Of a stretch of 64,000 nucleotides of DNA, positions 1-8,140 are shown one piece after another. The notes under the pieces are model-generated. The model did not search any database, was not told the origin of the DNA, and saw nothing but the letters and a program-made list of their open reading frames with translations. The DNA is from DASPTH01 sp035623515. GTDB lineage: Bacteria > Actinomycetota > Acidimicrobiia > IMCC26256 > DASPTH01. Within the stretch, counting starts at the first letter, position 1, and every line of letters begins with the position of its first letter. The stretch spans positions 1 to 64,000 of the forward strand of contig DASPTH010000322.1 in the NCBI GenBank assembly GCA_035623515.1, written 5' to 3'. The translations under genes and the position numbers were made by a program.

Positions 1-1121
1 AATGACGGACGAGCACTCACCTCCATCACGAGCTCCCGAATGCTGAGGCTCTTCTCCTCGGCGAGCGCGCGCCACGCCACCACCACGGCAAGCGGATCAC
101 GTTCGTGACGCACGCGCCCTCGTGTGATCGAGATGCCGCCCTCCACATCGGGCTCCACGTCGGGCAGCGGCCCCTCGGGATCGTAGCCCGAGAGGTCGCG
201 GCCCCAGACCTGCTCGAGGAACGCGATCGCGCCATGGGGGCTCACCTGCTGGCGTCGGATCTCGACTGCACGGTCCCGCGCGTCTGTCGCCGAGTCGCCG
301 AGCACCGCCGTGGCCGCGGGGATGATCTTCAGCTCGGACGGCCGACGGCCGTAGCGTGCCAGCCGCGCCTTGACGTCGGCATAGAAGCGCATGCCGTCGT
401 CGAACTCCGCGTGGCGGCTGAAGATGACGTCGGCGTACCGCGCCGCCAGCTCGCGCCCGCCGTCGGAGTCGCCTGCCTGGATCTGCACCGGGTGGCCCTG
501 CGGGCTGCGCGGGACATTGAACGCTCCCTCGATCGAGAAGTGGGCGCCCTCGTGCTGGAACCGCCCCGCCGCGGGGTCCGGCAGGAACACTCCCGACTCG
601 TGGTCTGGCGCGACGGCGCCGTCCGGCCAACTGTCCCAGAGCCGGCGCGCGGCGAGGATGAACTCCTCGGCACGTTCGTAGCGCAGTGAGCGGTCGAGGA
701 ACCCACCGCGCCGGAAGTTCTCGCCGGTGAACGCGTCGGGGGACGTGACCGCGTTCCACGCCGCGCGTCCGTGGCTCAGGTGATCGAGCGTCGCGAACTG
801 GCGAGCGAGCTCGTACGGCTCGTTGAACGTCGTGTTGAGGGTTGCTGCGAGCCCGAGCCGTTCTGTGACGGCCGCAAGCGCGGCCAACACGGTGAGCGAA
901 TCGGGCCGGCCGACGACGTCGAGGTCGAAGATCCGGCCACGGTGCTCACGCAACCGGAGGCCCTCGGCGAGGAAGAAGAAGTCGAATTTGCCGCGTTCTG
1001 CGGTCTGTGCGAGGTGACGGAAGGACGCGAACTCGGTCTGGCTCCCCGAGGTGGGGTCGCTCCACACCGTCGTGCTGTTGACACCGGGGAAGTGGGCTGC
1101 GAGATGGACCTGTTTCGTCAT
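1..1121 (-). CDS. NtaA/DszA-type FMN-dependent monooxygenase (partial, 3' end cut)
   Basis: Open from the ATG at 1121 to the left edge with no stop, about 373 codons; the family normally runs about 430-450 residues, so the C-terminus lies outside the window. The N-terminus MTKQVHLAAHFPGVNSTTVW, then AERGKFDFFFLAEG, LDHLSHGRAAWNAVTS and GHPVQIQAGDSDGGRELAA, are typical of the nitrilotriacetate/alkanesulfonate monooxygenase branch of luciferase-like proteins. These use FMNH2 and O2 supplied by a separate reductase, and one is encoded at 3325-3837. The start overlaps the stop of the next upstream gene as ATGA, indicating translational coupling. The substrate is not readable; an organosulfur or aminopolycarboxylate-like compound is an inference from context. 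Confidence 0.88.
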   Translation of the reverse strand, partial: MTKQVHLAAHFPGVNSTTVWSDPTSGSQTEFASFRHLAQTAERGKFDFFFLAEGLRLREHRGRIFDLDVVGRPDSLTVLAALAAVTERLGLAATLNTTFNEPYELARQFATLDHLSHGRAAWNAVTSPDAFTGENFRRGGFLDRSLRYERAEEFILAARRLWDSWPDGAVAPDHESGVFLPDPAAGRFQHEGAHFSIEGAFNVPRSPQGHPVQIQAGDSDGGRELAARYADVIFSRHAEFDDGMRFYADVKARLARYGRRPSELKIIPAATAVLGDSATDARDRAVEIRRQQVSPHGAIAFLEQVWGRDLSGYDPEGPLPDVEPDVEGGISITRGRVRHERDPLAVVVAWRALAEEKSLSIRELVMEVSARPS

Positions 1122-2278
1122 GTCGTCGCCGCGTACCGATTCAGCGGGCGAGCAAGGCCCAGGTGGTCGCGCAGCGTGGTGCCCTCGTACGCCAGCCGGA
1201 ACACGCCGCGCTCGCGGAGGACGGGTACGACCCCGTCGACCAGGAGGTCCAGGTCATCGGGCAAGCGGGCGGGACGGACGTTGAACCCGTCGACGGCGCC
1301 TCTCGTGAACCAGTCCTCGAGGATCCCAGCCAGCCCGAACGGTGTACCGACCACGTCGAGCGTCGGTGGCTGCGCTGCCGGCCCCGACCGGCCGCCGCGC
1401 GCGTCGAGCCGTCGGCGCACGGAGCGGGCTGCGGCCGCGTCGTGTTCGAGCACGATGTCGACGTTGGCGAGCACGGCGACGGTGTCGGGATCGCGGCCCA
1501 CGGCTCGGGCAGCGGCGCGGACGCGGTCGCGCCGCTGCCGGGCGCGACCCGCATCCGCCGCGTCGACGAAGACGATGTCGGCATGCGTCGCCGCGATCAC
1601 GAGCGCAACATCTCGCGTCGCGTCGACCGCGACGATCGGATGGCCCTGCGGCGGCCGCGGAGTGATCGAGGGTCCGCGGACGTTGAAGAAGCGGCTCTCG
1701 AAGTCGACGTAGTGGATCTTGTCGCGGTCGATGTAGCGCCCCGTGACGATGTCGCGCACGACGGCGTCGTCCTCCCAACTGTCCCAGAGCCGGACGATCA
1801 CATCGACCGCCGCTTCCGCCTCCTCGTAGAGCTCAGGATCGGGAACCGCGGCTTTGCGGCCGAAGTGGCATGCCTCGCTCGGGTCGCTCGAAACGCCGAC
1901 CTTCCACCCCGCGCGCCCGTGGCTCACGTAGTCGAGCGTGGCAATGTTTTTCGAGACGTGGAACGGCTCGGTGTGCGTGACCGTCACCTCGGGCACTAGC
2001 CCGATCGCACGCGTTGTCGGCGCGACGCGCGCGAGGGTGAGCAAGGCGTCGAGACGACCACGCACGTCTCCTCGGGCTGCAGGCTGCAGGCCGAACGAGT
2101 CGCCGATCGTGACGAAGTCGAGCCGACCCCGCTCGGCCCGTTGAACGAGATCGACGAAGTAGTCGGCGGCGAACAGCTCGGCCGGGCGCACGTTCGGCTC
2201 GCGCCATGCCGCCGGGTGATGCCCGGCGCCGTCGAGGTCGACGCCGAGGTGCAGGTGGGCGGCCGGCGCGGAGGGCAT
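1118..2278 (-). CDS. luciferase-like (LLM) flavin-dependent monooxygenase
   Basis: A 386-residue protein of the same NtaA/SnaA/DszA branch as its downstream neighbour. It has HLGVDLDGAG at the N-terminus, RGRLDFVTIGDSFGLQ, LDYVSHGRAGWKVGVSSDPS in mid-protein and GHPIVAVDATRDVALVIAA in the cofactor-binding half. It is somewhat shorter than the canonical members. It is the middle gene of a minus-strand run: a TauD-type dioxygenase ends 9 bases upstream and the next monooxygenase starts inside its stop codon. Two different flavin monooxygenases with a dioxygenase and an FMN reductase suggest stepwise oxidation of one compound class, which is inference. Confidence 0.88.
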   Translation of the reverse strand: MPSAPAAHLHLGVDLDGAGHHPAAWREPNVRPAELFAADYFVDLVQRAERGRLDFVTIGDSFGLQPAARGDVRGRLDALLTLARVAPTTRAIGLVPEVTVTHTEPFHVSKNIATLDYVSHGRAGWKVGVSSDPSEACHFGRKAAVPDPELYEEAEAAVDVIVRLWDSWEDDAVVRDIVTGRYIDRDKIHYVDFESRFFNVRGPSITPRPPQGHPIVAVDATRDVALVIAATHADIVFVDAADAGRARQRRDRVRAAARAVGRDPDTVAVLANVDIVLEHDAAAARSVRRRLDARGGRSGPAAQPPTLDVVGTPFGLAGILEDWFTRGAVDGFNVRPARLPDDLDLLVDGVVPVLRERGVFRLAYEGTTLRDHLGLARPLNRYAATT

Positions 2279-2287
2279 GCTCAGCTG

Positions 2288-3232
2288 TCAGCTCGGCACC
2301 TGCGCGCCGAACAGCTCCCCGTCGATCGTCTGCGACTGGAACCCGTCGGGACCCACCGTCAGGTCGCCCACGACCGTGACCCGCTCCACCCGGCGGTCGT
2401 AGTCGCCGTCGGTGACGTCGACGGGCCCGACGTGCGCCGTCGCCCGGTTGTCCCAGAACGCGATGCTGTCCGGTTCCCAGCGGAAGCGCACCGTGAACTG
2501 CGGCCGGGAGATCTGCCCGAAGAGGAGCTCGAGGAGGGCGGCGCTCTCTCGATCGCTCAGGCCGACGATGTACCGCGTGAACACCGGGTTGACGAACAGT
2601 GCCTTCTCACCCGACACCGGGTGTACCCGCACAACGGGGTGCACCGCCGCCGGCGGTGGCGCGCCGGCATCGTGGCCCGGCCGCGTGCGGCCCTCGTAGC
2701 CGTGCCACCGGTGCACGGCCTGGAGACCGTCGAGGAGCCCCCTGATCGGCGCCGAGAGGTCTTGGTACGCCGCCACGAGGTTGGTCCACATCGTGTCGCC
2801 GCCGTAGAGCGGGATCACCACGCCGCGGAGGATCGACGCGGTCGGCGGGTTGGCGACGAACGTGACGTCGGTGTGCCACCCAGTGAGGGTCCGGCGCGGC
2901 TCGGCGAACGGAGCGCGGTCCACCGCATATCGGAAGACCTGCTGGTGCTCGCGTGCGTCGATGGCGAGCAACTCGGGCTTCTCGTCGACCGATGCCCCGA
3001 TCGGGTGCGCCGGCGTGAGGTCCCCAAAGGCGCGACCGAAGGCGACCTGCTGATCCTGCGTGATGTGCTGGTCCCGGAAGAACAGCACCTTCCAGCGCAC
3101 CAGCGCGTCGCTGATCTGGGCGACCGCCGCCTCGTCGAGCGGCTGCCGGAGGTCGATACCCGTCACCTCGGCGCCGATGACGTTCGTCAGGGGCCGAACG
3201 TCGAGGCCCTGTGCCACCGTGATCGTCGTCAT
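2288..3232 (-). CDS. TauD/TfdA-family Fe(II)/2-oxoglutarate dioxygenase
   Basis: The ATG at 3232 is chosen over an in-frame start at 3277 because AAAGGAG lies 7 bases before it, giving 314 residues, normal for the family. The Fe-binding HxD is visible in GWHTDVTF, and the distal His and the 2-oxoglutarate-binding Arg lie in the NRATAHVGP...DRRVERVTVVGD stretch near the C-terminus. Family members hydroxylate taurine, sulfonates, sulfate esters or aryloxy acids. It heads the minus-strand run with two flavin monooxygenases, and an FMN reductase gene lies just upstream. A 13-bp palindrome at 3252-3264 sits immediately before the ribosome-binding site. Confidence 0.92.
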   Translation of the reverse strand: MTTITVAQGLDVRPLTNVIGAEVTGIDLRQPLDEAAVAQISDALVRWKVLFFRDQHITQDQQVAFGRAFGDLTPAHPIGASVDEKPELLAIDAREHQQVFRYAVDRAPFAEPRRTLTGWHTDVTFVANPPTASILRGVVIPLYGGDTMWTNLVAAYQDLSAPIRGLLDGLQAVHRWHGYEGRTRPGHDAGAPPPAAVHPVVRVHPVSGEKALFVNPVFTRYIVGLSDRESAALLELLFGQISRPQFTVRFRWEPDSIAFWDNRATAHVGPVDVTDGDYDRRVERVTVVGDLTVGPDGFQSQTIDGELFGAQVPS

Positions 3233-3251
3233 GGGTGCTCCTTTCCAAAAG

Positions 3252-3264
3252 TCGATATTATCGA
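3252..3264. promoter_or_regulatory. 13-bp palindrome TCGATATTATCGA upstream of the dioxygenase
   Basis: The arms TCGATA and TATCGA surround a single T. It lies 20-32 bases before the dioxygenase start, in an unusually AT-rich patch of this GC-rich window, where an operator overlapping the promoter or leader would be expected. No regulator gene is adjacent, so its partner is unknown. Confidence 0.45.
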
Positions 3265-3324
3265 TCGAACTAGTCATATTTTAGCGAGTCGCCGACGCCC
3301 CGGCCAGGGCGTCCGAGATCGCGC

Positions 3325-3837
3325 TCAGCGCGCGAGCGCGCGCTCGAACAAGGGGCGTGCCCGCGCGAACCACGCGTCGATCGCGTCGCCGGGCGCGTCG
3401 AGCTGTTCACCCCAGACGTAGAGCCCCCGCGCCGGGCAGCTCGCGCCGATCTCCGTGAGCACCGGGACGAGGTGCACGTCCACCGCGAGGGAGTGCGACA
3501 GGCTGCCACCCGTCATCACGGGGACGGTCGGCGTCCCACCCAACTCGCCGGCGTCGAACTGGTCGAGGAACAGTTTCAGCAGACCGGTGTACGCGGCCTT
3601 GTACGTGGGAGAGGCGACGACGACCGCGTGCGCCGCGAGCACGCTCCTCCTCAACGCGGCGACGTCGTCATGTCCCCGCTGCAGGAGTTTCGGCGCGTGG
3701 TCGACGAGGTCGATCACGAGTGGCTCGTCGACCGCGATCAACTCGCCCACGCGGCCCGCGACGAGTGCCGCGACATCGCATGTCCGCGAGCGCGGGTTCG
3801 GGTTCCCGACCACCGCGACGACTCGGGCGTCCGCCAT
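3325..3837 (-). CDS. NAD(P)H-dependent FMN reductase (SsuE-like)
   Basis: A flavodoxin-like protein of 170 residues from the ATG at 3837; an upstream in-frame start at 3879 would place the AAGGAG site inside the gene, so the shorter form is preferred. The N-terminus reads MADARVVAVVGNPNPRSRT, the phosphate-binding loop of this family, followed by VVVASPTYKAAYTGLLKLFLDQF, the classic dimer and flavin-contact segment, and PVMTGGSLSH. It would supply reduced FMN to the flavin monooxygenases downstream at 1-2278. About 90 bases separate it from the dioxygenase start at 3232, so the four genes may form one transcript with an additional internal promoter. Confidence 0.9.
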   Translation of the reverse strand: MADARVVAVVGNPNPRSRTCDVAALVAGRVGELIAVDEPLVIDLVDHAPKLLQRGHDDVAALRRSVLAAHAVVVASPTYKAAYTGLLKLFLDQFDAGELGGTPTVPVMTGGSLSHSLAVDVHLVPVLTEIGASCPARGLYVWGEQLDAPGDAIDAWFARARPLFERALAR

Positions 3838-3881
3838 CTTCCCCGTCGTCTCCTTAATTGCAATAAAACTGATCGACAAGC

Positions 3882-3899
3882 TAATCTTTTATCAGATTA
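3882..3899. promoter_or_regulatory. inverted repeat TAATCT-N6-AGATTA between divergent genes
   Basis: Perfect 6-bp arms with a 6-bp spacer lie in the AT-rich gap between the FMN reductase start (3837, minus) and the carbonic anhydrase start (3921, plus). The position suits an operator or overlapping promoters serving both directions. The binding protein is unknown. Confidence 0.45.
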
Positions 3900-3920
3900 C
3901 CGTCGATGGGGGAGGTTCCC

Positions 3921-4412
3921 ATGAGCACGACCGACGAACTGCTCGCCAGCAACGAGACGTACGCCGCCGAGTTCTCGAAGGGCCACCTGCCGATCCCGCC
4001 CGCCAAGCGGGTCGCCGTCGTCGCGTGCATGGACGCCCGGCTCGACCCCGCGCGTGTGCTCGGCCTCGAGGAGGGCGACGCCCACGTCATCCGTAACGCC
4101 GGCGGCGTCGTCACCGACGACGTGATCCGTTCGCTCGCCATCTCCCAACGCCTGCTCGGCACCGAGGAAGTCATCCTCATCCACCACTCCGACTGCGGGA
4201 TGCTCACGTTCCGCGACGACGACGTGAAGGCACAGATCACCGCGGACACCGGAATCCGGCCGCCGTTCGCGCTCGAGGCGTTCTCGGACCTCGACGAGGA
4301 TGTCAGGCAGTCGGCGGCGCGCATCCATGCGAGCCCGTTCCTGCCGAAGAAGGACCACGTGCGCGGCTTCGTCTACGAAGTCGAGACGGGCAAGCTGCGC
4401 GAGGTCTCGTAG
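3921..4412 (+). CDS. beta-class carbonic anhydrase
   Basis: 163 residues from the ATG at 3921, preceded by GGGGGAGG at a 5-base spacing; the in-frame ATG at 3906 is part of that site and is rejected. Zinc ligands and the catalytic dyad are visible: ACMDAR (C36, D38, R40) and HHSDCGM (H89, C92). This matches the short actinobacterial beta-carbonic anhydrases such as M. tuberculosis Rv1284. It interconverts CO2 and bicarbonate, presumably in the cytosol. The stop overlaps the GTG of the next gene by one base (TAGTG), so it heads the 3921-6612 operon. Confidence 0.93.
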   Translation: MSTTDELLASNETYAAEFSKGHLPIPPAKRVAVVACMDARLDPARVLGLEEGDAHVIRNAGGVVTDDVIRSLAISQRLLGTEEVILIHHSDCGMLTFRDDDVKAQITADTGIRPPFALEAFSDLDEDVRQSAARIHASPFLPKKDHVRGFVYEVETGKLREVS

Positions 4413-6094
4413 TGGCGCAGGGCGGCGCGCCCAGACGGCCCCGCACGGGCGTGTACGTCGGTCTGATCGTCGCCGGTGCCGGCCTCGTTGCAGCGCCCTT
4501 CGTCTTCTCGATGTTCGATCGGGCGCCGGCAGGTGGGCAGATGATCGACGCCTTTCGGCCGTTCATGACCCGAGCCCAGGTCGACAAGTTCCGAGGCTTC
4601 CTCGCCGAGATCGGCGCCGCCGACGATCAACAGCGCGCCGTCGTGGATCCTGCGGCGGTCGCGCGGCTGGGAACGACGGCGGCCGAGTACGCGCAGCGGG
4701 CGAGCTATCTGCGGACGTTCGAACAGCAGTGGCACGGTATCGACGCCGACATGAGCGACATGCTCGATCGCATGCAGCGCAACCTCGGCAACTACCAGGG
4801 CGTCGACGCGCTCCCGCCCTTTCCTGCGTTTCCGTGGTTCTTCGTGGTGCCCGGTGTCTTGGTAGTTGGACTCGCTGCCGCAGCGCTGGTGAGAGGGCGA
4901 CGCGGTCGCAGCACGCGTGGTGCGGCGATCGCGATCGTCGTCCTCGGCCTCGGTCTGATCGCCGCTCCCGCGGTCTTCCAGATGTTCACCCGCGCACCGA
5001 ACGGCGGGGAGATGATCGACGACTTCCGTCCTCTGATGACGCGCGCCAAGCTCACGACGATCCAGGGTTACTTCATCACGATCGGGAACGGTGAGGCGCA
5101 GATGCGGACGGTGGCGCTCCCTGCCGCCGCGCTGCCTCCGGGTGCCGCGCCCGACGTGAATCGCTTCGTGGCCGACTGGCCGCGCATCAACCGCGAGATG
5201 TCACCGTTGGTCGGCGTCATGGCCGACAATCTCGACAACTTCGCCGCGGTCGATGCTCTGCCGCCGTTCGCGCTGTTCCCGTGGTTCTTCGTGATCCCCG
5301 GCGCGTTGATCGCAGGTCTCGGCTTGCTCGCCATGCGTGAACCTCGTCGTCCGGCGATCACGCACCGACACATGGGAGGCTCAGTGAGCAATGCAACCAA
5401 ACCGACGGTCGCCGCGGGCGCGCTCGTGGTGATCGCCCTGACGGCAATGCTCGCCGGGCCGGCGGCTGCCAAGTCGAGCAAGAGCACGGCGCTCGTGGGC
5501 ACCTTCGAGGTCACCGCCGCCGAGTGCGCGGCTGGTGCCCCCACCAACGGTTCGTACTTCCGCATGGTGCAGAGCGGCGGCGACACGACGAACGGACCGT
5601 TCGTGCCGAACGCCGACTCGTCGTGCTCCGACAAGACCTACACCGCGCTGGTGCCCGGAACCGCGGGCGGACTCGTGACCGGGAAGTACCAGCCGCAGCC
5701 GAACCCGCCCTTCGACACCTCGGGCAACGGAACGGCGGCGGCGATCCTCGCGCCCACGAAGTTCTTCGGCGTGCAGTTCGCGGTGTCGACGAACAAGACC
5801 GATCCGCAGACCGGTGACGCCGCCAAGGTCCCGAGCCTGACGGTGAGCTACAAGGGCGCGCTGAGCGGGAACCTGAGCGCGTTCGGAGTCGCATACGGCA
5901 AGCAACAGTTCAACCAGGGAGCGCCCAAGCCCAACGGCACGAAGCCCACGGGCACGCAGGGACCGACGGGGACCTATTCTGGGAAGACTGGCTCGTTCTC
6001 GCTCGAGTGGACCAGCGCGATCGTGGGCGGCCCCTTCGACGGCTTCACCGGTGTGTGGCACCTCGAGGGGACGTTCAAGAAGGCGAAGTCGTGA
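4412..6094 (+). CDS. duplicated membrane-domain protein continuous with a secreted domain
   Basis: One uninterrupted 560-codon frame from a GTG at 4412. Residues 13-160 and 172-308 are a tandem duplication: each copy has a membrane segment, a RAPxGGxMID-FRPxMTRA block, an extracytoplasmic stretch, then VDALPPFxxFPWFFVxPG leading into a second membrane segment. After residue 320 the frame runs directly into a classical signal peptide (VVIALTAMLAGPAAAKS) and a Gly/Thr/Asn-rich secreted domain of about 205 residues. I recognise neither domain. A separate start may exist at 5384 (listed separately). Possible explanations are a true fusion, two proteins sharing a frame, or a lost stop codon. It overlaps the next gene as GTGA. 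Confidence 0.7.
   Translation: MAQGGAPRRPRTGVYVGLIVAGAGLVAAPFVFSMFDRAPAGGQMIDAFRPFMTRAQVDKFRGFLAEIGAADDQQRAVVDPAAVARLGTTAAEYAQRASYLRTFEQQWHGIDADMSDMLDRMQRNLGNYQGVDALPPFPAFPWFFVVPGVLVVGLAAAALVRGRRGRSTRGAAIAIVVLGLGLIAAPAVFQMFTRAPNGGEMIDDFRPLMTRAKLTTIQGYFITIGNGEAQMRTVALPAAALPPGAAPDVNRFVADWPRINREMSPLVGVMADNLDNFAAVDALPPFALFPWFFVIPGALIAGLGLLAMREPRRPAITHRHMGGSVSNATKPTVAAGALVVIALTAMLAGPAAAKSSKSTALVGTFEVTAAECAAGAPTNGSYFRMVQSGGDTTNGPFVPNADSSCSDKTYTALVPGTAGGLVTGKYQPQPNPPFDTSGNGTAAAILAPTKFFGVQFAVSTNKTDPQTGDAAKVPSLTVSYKGALSGNLSAFGVAYGKQQFNQGAPKPNGTKPTGTQGPTGTYSGKTGSFSLEWTSAIVGGPFDGFTGVWHLEGTFKKAKS
5384..6094 (+). CDS. possible separately initiated secreted protein (in frame with 4412-6094)
   Basis: The GTG at 5384 has GGGAGG four bases upstream and begins MSNATKPTVAAGALVVIALT, a normal signal peptide with an AxA-type site near GPAAAKS. 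The 236-residue product would be exported. The mature part is Gly, Thr and Asn rich, includes NPPFDTSGNGTAAAI and ends GFTGVWHLEGTFKKAKS; no family is recognised. No stop codon separates it from the upstream membrane protein, so whether it is made alone, only as part of the 560-residue protein, or both cannot be settled from sequence. Confidence 0.5.
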   Translation: MSNATKPTVAAGALVVIALTAMLAGPAAAKSSKSTALVGTFEVTAAECAAGAPTNGSYFRMVQSGGDTTNGPFVPNADSSCSDKTYTALVPGTAGGLVTGKYQPQPNPPFDTSGNGTAAAILAPTKFFGVQFAVSTNKTDPQTGDAAKVPSLTVSYKGALSGNLSAFGVAYGKQQFNQGAPKPNGTKPTGTQGPTGTYSGKTGSFSLEWTSAIVGGPFDGFTGVWHLEGTFKKAKS

Positions 6095-6612
6095 CGGCCA
6101 CGGAACACGGCACCGCGGTGCATCGTCTGTTCGGCTTCCCGAACCCCGTGAACGAGGTCTCGGCTCGACTCGTGGCCGCAGGAGTCGTGGTGATGTGCGT
6201 GGCGACCATCGCCTTCGACCAGGCCTGGATCCTCGCGATCCTGGCGTACGGGTTCGTCGCGCGCGTGCTCACCGGACCCACGCTCAGCCCGCTCGGCCAG
6301 CTCGTCACACGCGTGATCACTCCGCGCCTCCCGTTCGCGCCGAAGTACGTGCCAGGGCCGCCGAAGCGATTCGCACAGGGCATCGGCGCCACGCTGTCGG
6401 TCACCGCGGCGATCCTCTCCTTCGGGTTCGGCGCGACGACCGGTGCGTACGTGCTGGTCGGGATGATCGTGATCGCGGCGACACTCGAATCCGCGTTCGC
6501 GTACTGTCTGGGCTGCAAGATGTTCGCCGTCCTCATGCACGTCGGGCTGATCCCGGAGTCGGTCTGTGCGGAGTGCGCCGACATCTGGGCGAAGCCCAGA
6601 CCCGCGCGCTGA
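6091..6612 (+). CDS. DUF4395 membrane protein with two CxxC pairs
   Basis: 173 residues from the GTG at 6091, which overlaps the previous stop as GTGA; AAGAAGG lies 7 bases upstream. The protein starts VHRLFGFPNPVNEVSARLVA and has four hydrophobic segments, with a GPTLSPLGQLV loop and KYVPGPPKRFAQGIG typical of DUF4395 proteins. Cysteine pairs appear in YCLGCK and in VCAECAD near the C-terminus. Family members often neighbour thioredoxin-like or rhodanese proteins and are suspected in redox or sulfur handling. Here the partner is the carbonic anhydrase operon, so its role is unclear. Confidence 0.85.
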   Translation: MTATEHGTAVHRLFGFPNPVNEVSARLVAAGVVVMCVATIAFDQAWILAILAYGFVARVLTGPTLSPLGQLVTRVITPRLPFAPKYVPGPPKRFAQGIGATLSVTAAILSFGFGATTGAYVLVGMIVIAATLESAFAYCLGCKMFAVLMHVGLIPESVCAECADIWAKPRPAR

Positions 6613-6969
6613 CGAACGGTCTCTTGGTCCGCCGTGTCGACCTCCGCGTGTCGAGCATCCGCGGTCTTGCCTCAGAGTCTGCGGGGCGGGGTCGGTAACG
6701 CCGAGCGGCAACGACGACGAAGTTGGGATCAGCTGAGGATCTCGTGCTCGTCGCGCTCGATCTGGTCGGGCTCGCGTTGCGGCTCCACGACCTCGACGCG
6801 GTCGCAGCCGAGTCGACTCGTTTCGTCGAATGCTCCGCGCTCGCTCTGGATCGTAGCTCGATTCGGCTCGCTCACCTCACTCCACGATGGTCCCACACTC
6901 GTCCGACGAGTTCCGACCCGTGCCGATCGCCATCGACGCTTGATCGCCGTCTCGTCCTAGAGTCCGCTC
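6613..6969. other. intergenic region with one candidate small ORF
   Basis: 357 bases between DUF4395 and the next plus-strand gene. I see no RNA gene, long hairpin or repeat. The only supportable content is a 48-codon minus-strand frame at 6729-6875, listed separately. Confidence 0.5.
6729..6875 (-). CDS. small acidic hypothetical protein, 48 aa
   Basis: A GTG at 6875 preceded by GGAG at a 5-base spacing opens a frame MSEPNRATIQSERGAFDETS... ending VEVVEPQREPDQIERDEHEILS and a TGA at 6729. The highly acidic and basic, Ser-poor composition looks like protein rather than antisense noise, and no gene is called on either strand here. No homolog is recognised. It could equally be the remnant C-terminus of a lost gene. 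Confidence 0.3.
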   Translation of the reverse strand: MSEPNRATIQSERGAFDETSRLGCDRVEVVEPQREPDQIERDEHEILS

Positions 6970-8025
6970 GTGAGCGACGTCCGTCCGATCGAGTTCGGGA
7001 CCACGGGCTTCTATCCGGCGTTCAGTGGTGCTGCGAACGCGGTGACGTCGGAGGCAATGGGTTTCGACATTCAGAGTTTCAGCGAGAACCACTCCATGGT
7101 GGCGGACTGCTTCGGCGAGATGCGCGACGCGGCGCGCGAGACGACGAAGATCCTGCTCGCGGCCGGTCCGGTCAACTTCGTCACCCGGGACCCCGGGGTG
7201 ATCGCGGCGGCGGTCCTGCCCATCCAGATCCTGAGCGGCGGCAGAGCGGTGTGCGGAGTCGCGAGCGGCGATTCCGCGGTCGCGGCGGCCGGGCGCGCAC
7301 CCCAGCGCCACGACGCGCTGGACCGCGACGTCCGGCGGTTGCGCACCTATCTGCACGGCGGCGACGTCGCCGTCGGCGGACGAACGAGCCGCGTCGAATG
7401 GGCGGACGACCTCTCGTACGAACCGGTCCCGATTCAGATGGTCTGCAGTGGACCGAAGGCGATCGCCCTGGCCGCGCGCGTGTCGGATCGGATCTGTCTC
7501 GGCGTGGGCACCAACCCGGAGCGCGTCGCGTGGGCCCTCCGGATCATCGAGGAGGCCTTGCACGAGAGCGGCCGCGACCGCGACGACGTGCGCCTCGGGC
7601 TCTTCGCACCGCTCGCCGTCACCGACAACCGGGTCACCGGGCGCGCCGCGATCCGAACACGGGTGGCTGCGTGGGCGCACATGTCGAGCGGGCCGGGCAT
7701 CGACCTTGCTCAGCAGCCCGAGATACTCCGGCGCGTGACATCCGTGCTACGTGCCACCTATGACTACCGCTATCACCGGCCGGGCGTCCCGCCCGACAAC
7801 CCCAACTCGGCGGCGTGCGACGAGGACTTCGGTGACTGGATGGGCATCGGTGGCCCTACGTCCTACATCACCGATCGACTCGCTCGGCTCGTGGAGATGG
7901 GCGTCGACTTCTTCATGACAGCGCTTCCCATGACGGAACGGGAACTGTTCGCGGCAGAAGTGATGCCGGCGGTACGGGCGCTGCGCTTCGACGCAAGGAA
8001 CCCGGCGCCGCTCTCGAGCTCGTGA
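6970..8025 (+). CDS. LLM-class flavin/F420-dependent oxidoreductase
   Basis: 351 residues from the GTG at 6970. It has the luciferase-like TIM-barrel pattern: FDIQSFSENHSMVADCFGEMRDAA near the N-terminus, the ILLAAGPVNFVTRDPGVIAAA strand-loop, ILSGGRAVCGVASGDSAVAAAG, and VQIxxSGPKAIALAARVSDRICLGVGTNPE in the second half. The SGPKA motif and hydride-transfer style are common to F420-dependent members, but FMN cannot be excluded. It stands alone, with a convergent methyltransferase downstream. Confidence 0.85.
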   Translation: MSDVRPIEFGTTGFYPAFSGAANAVTSEAMGFDIQSFSENHSMVADCFGEMRDAARETTKILLAAGPVNFVTRDPGVIAAAVLPIQILSGGRAVCGVASGDSAVAAAGRAPQRHDALDRDVRRLRTYLHGGDVAVGGRTSRVEWADDLSYEPVPIQMVCSGPKAIALAARVSDRICLGVGTNPERVAWALRIIEEALHESGRDRDDVRLGLFAPLAVTDNRVTGRAAIRTRVAAWAHMSSGPGIDLAQQPEILRRVTSVLRATYDYRYHRPGVPPDNPNSAACDEDFGDWMGIGGPTSYITDRLARLVEMGVDFFMTALPMTERELFAAEVMPAVRALRFDARNPAPLSSS

Positions 8026-8140
8026 CCTTCTCGAGACACGGAGAGGACCGATCGCTACGAACTCATCGGCGGTACGGCTTCATGTCGATGCCGGGGTAAC
8101 GGGCCGCGACGCCGACGACCGCTACGGCGTGCAGCTGAGA

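Noticed and set aside
8040..8105. Minus-strand frame ending ARYPGIDMKPYRR, like a protein C-terminus
   Set aside because: Only about 20 residues, no start, and it abuts the methyltransferase stop. Possibly a fossil but too short to call.
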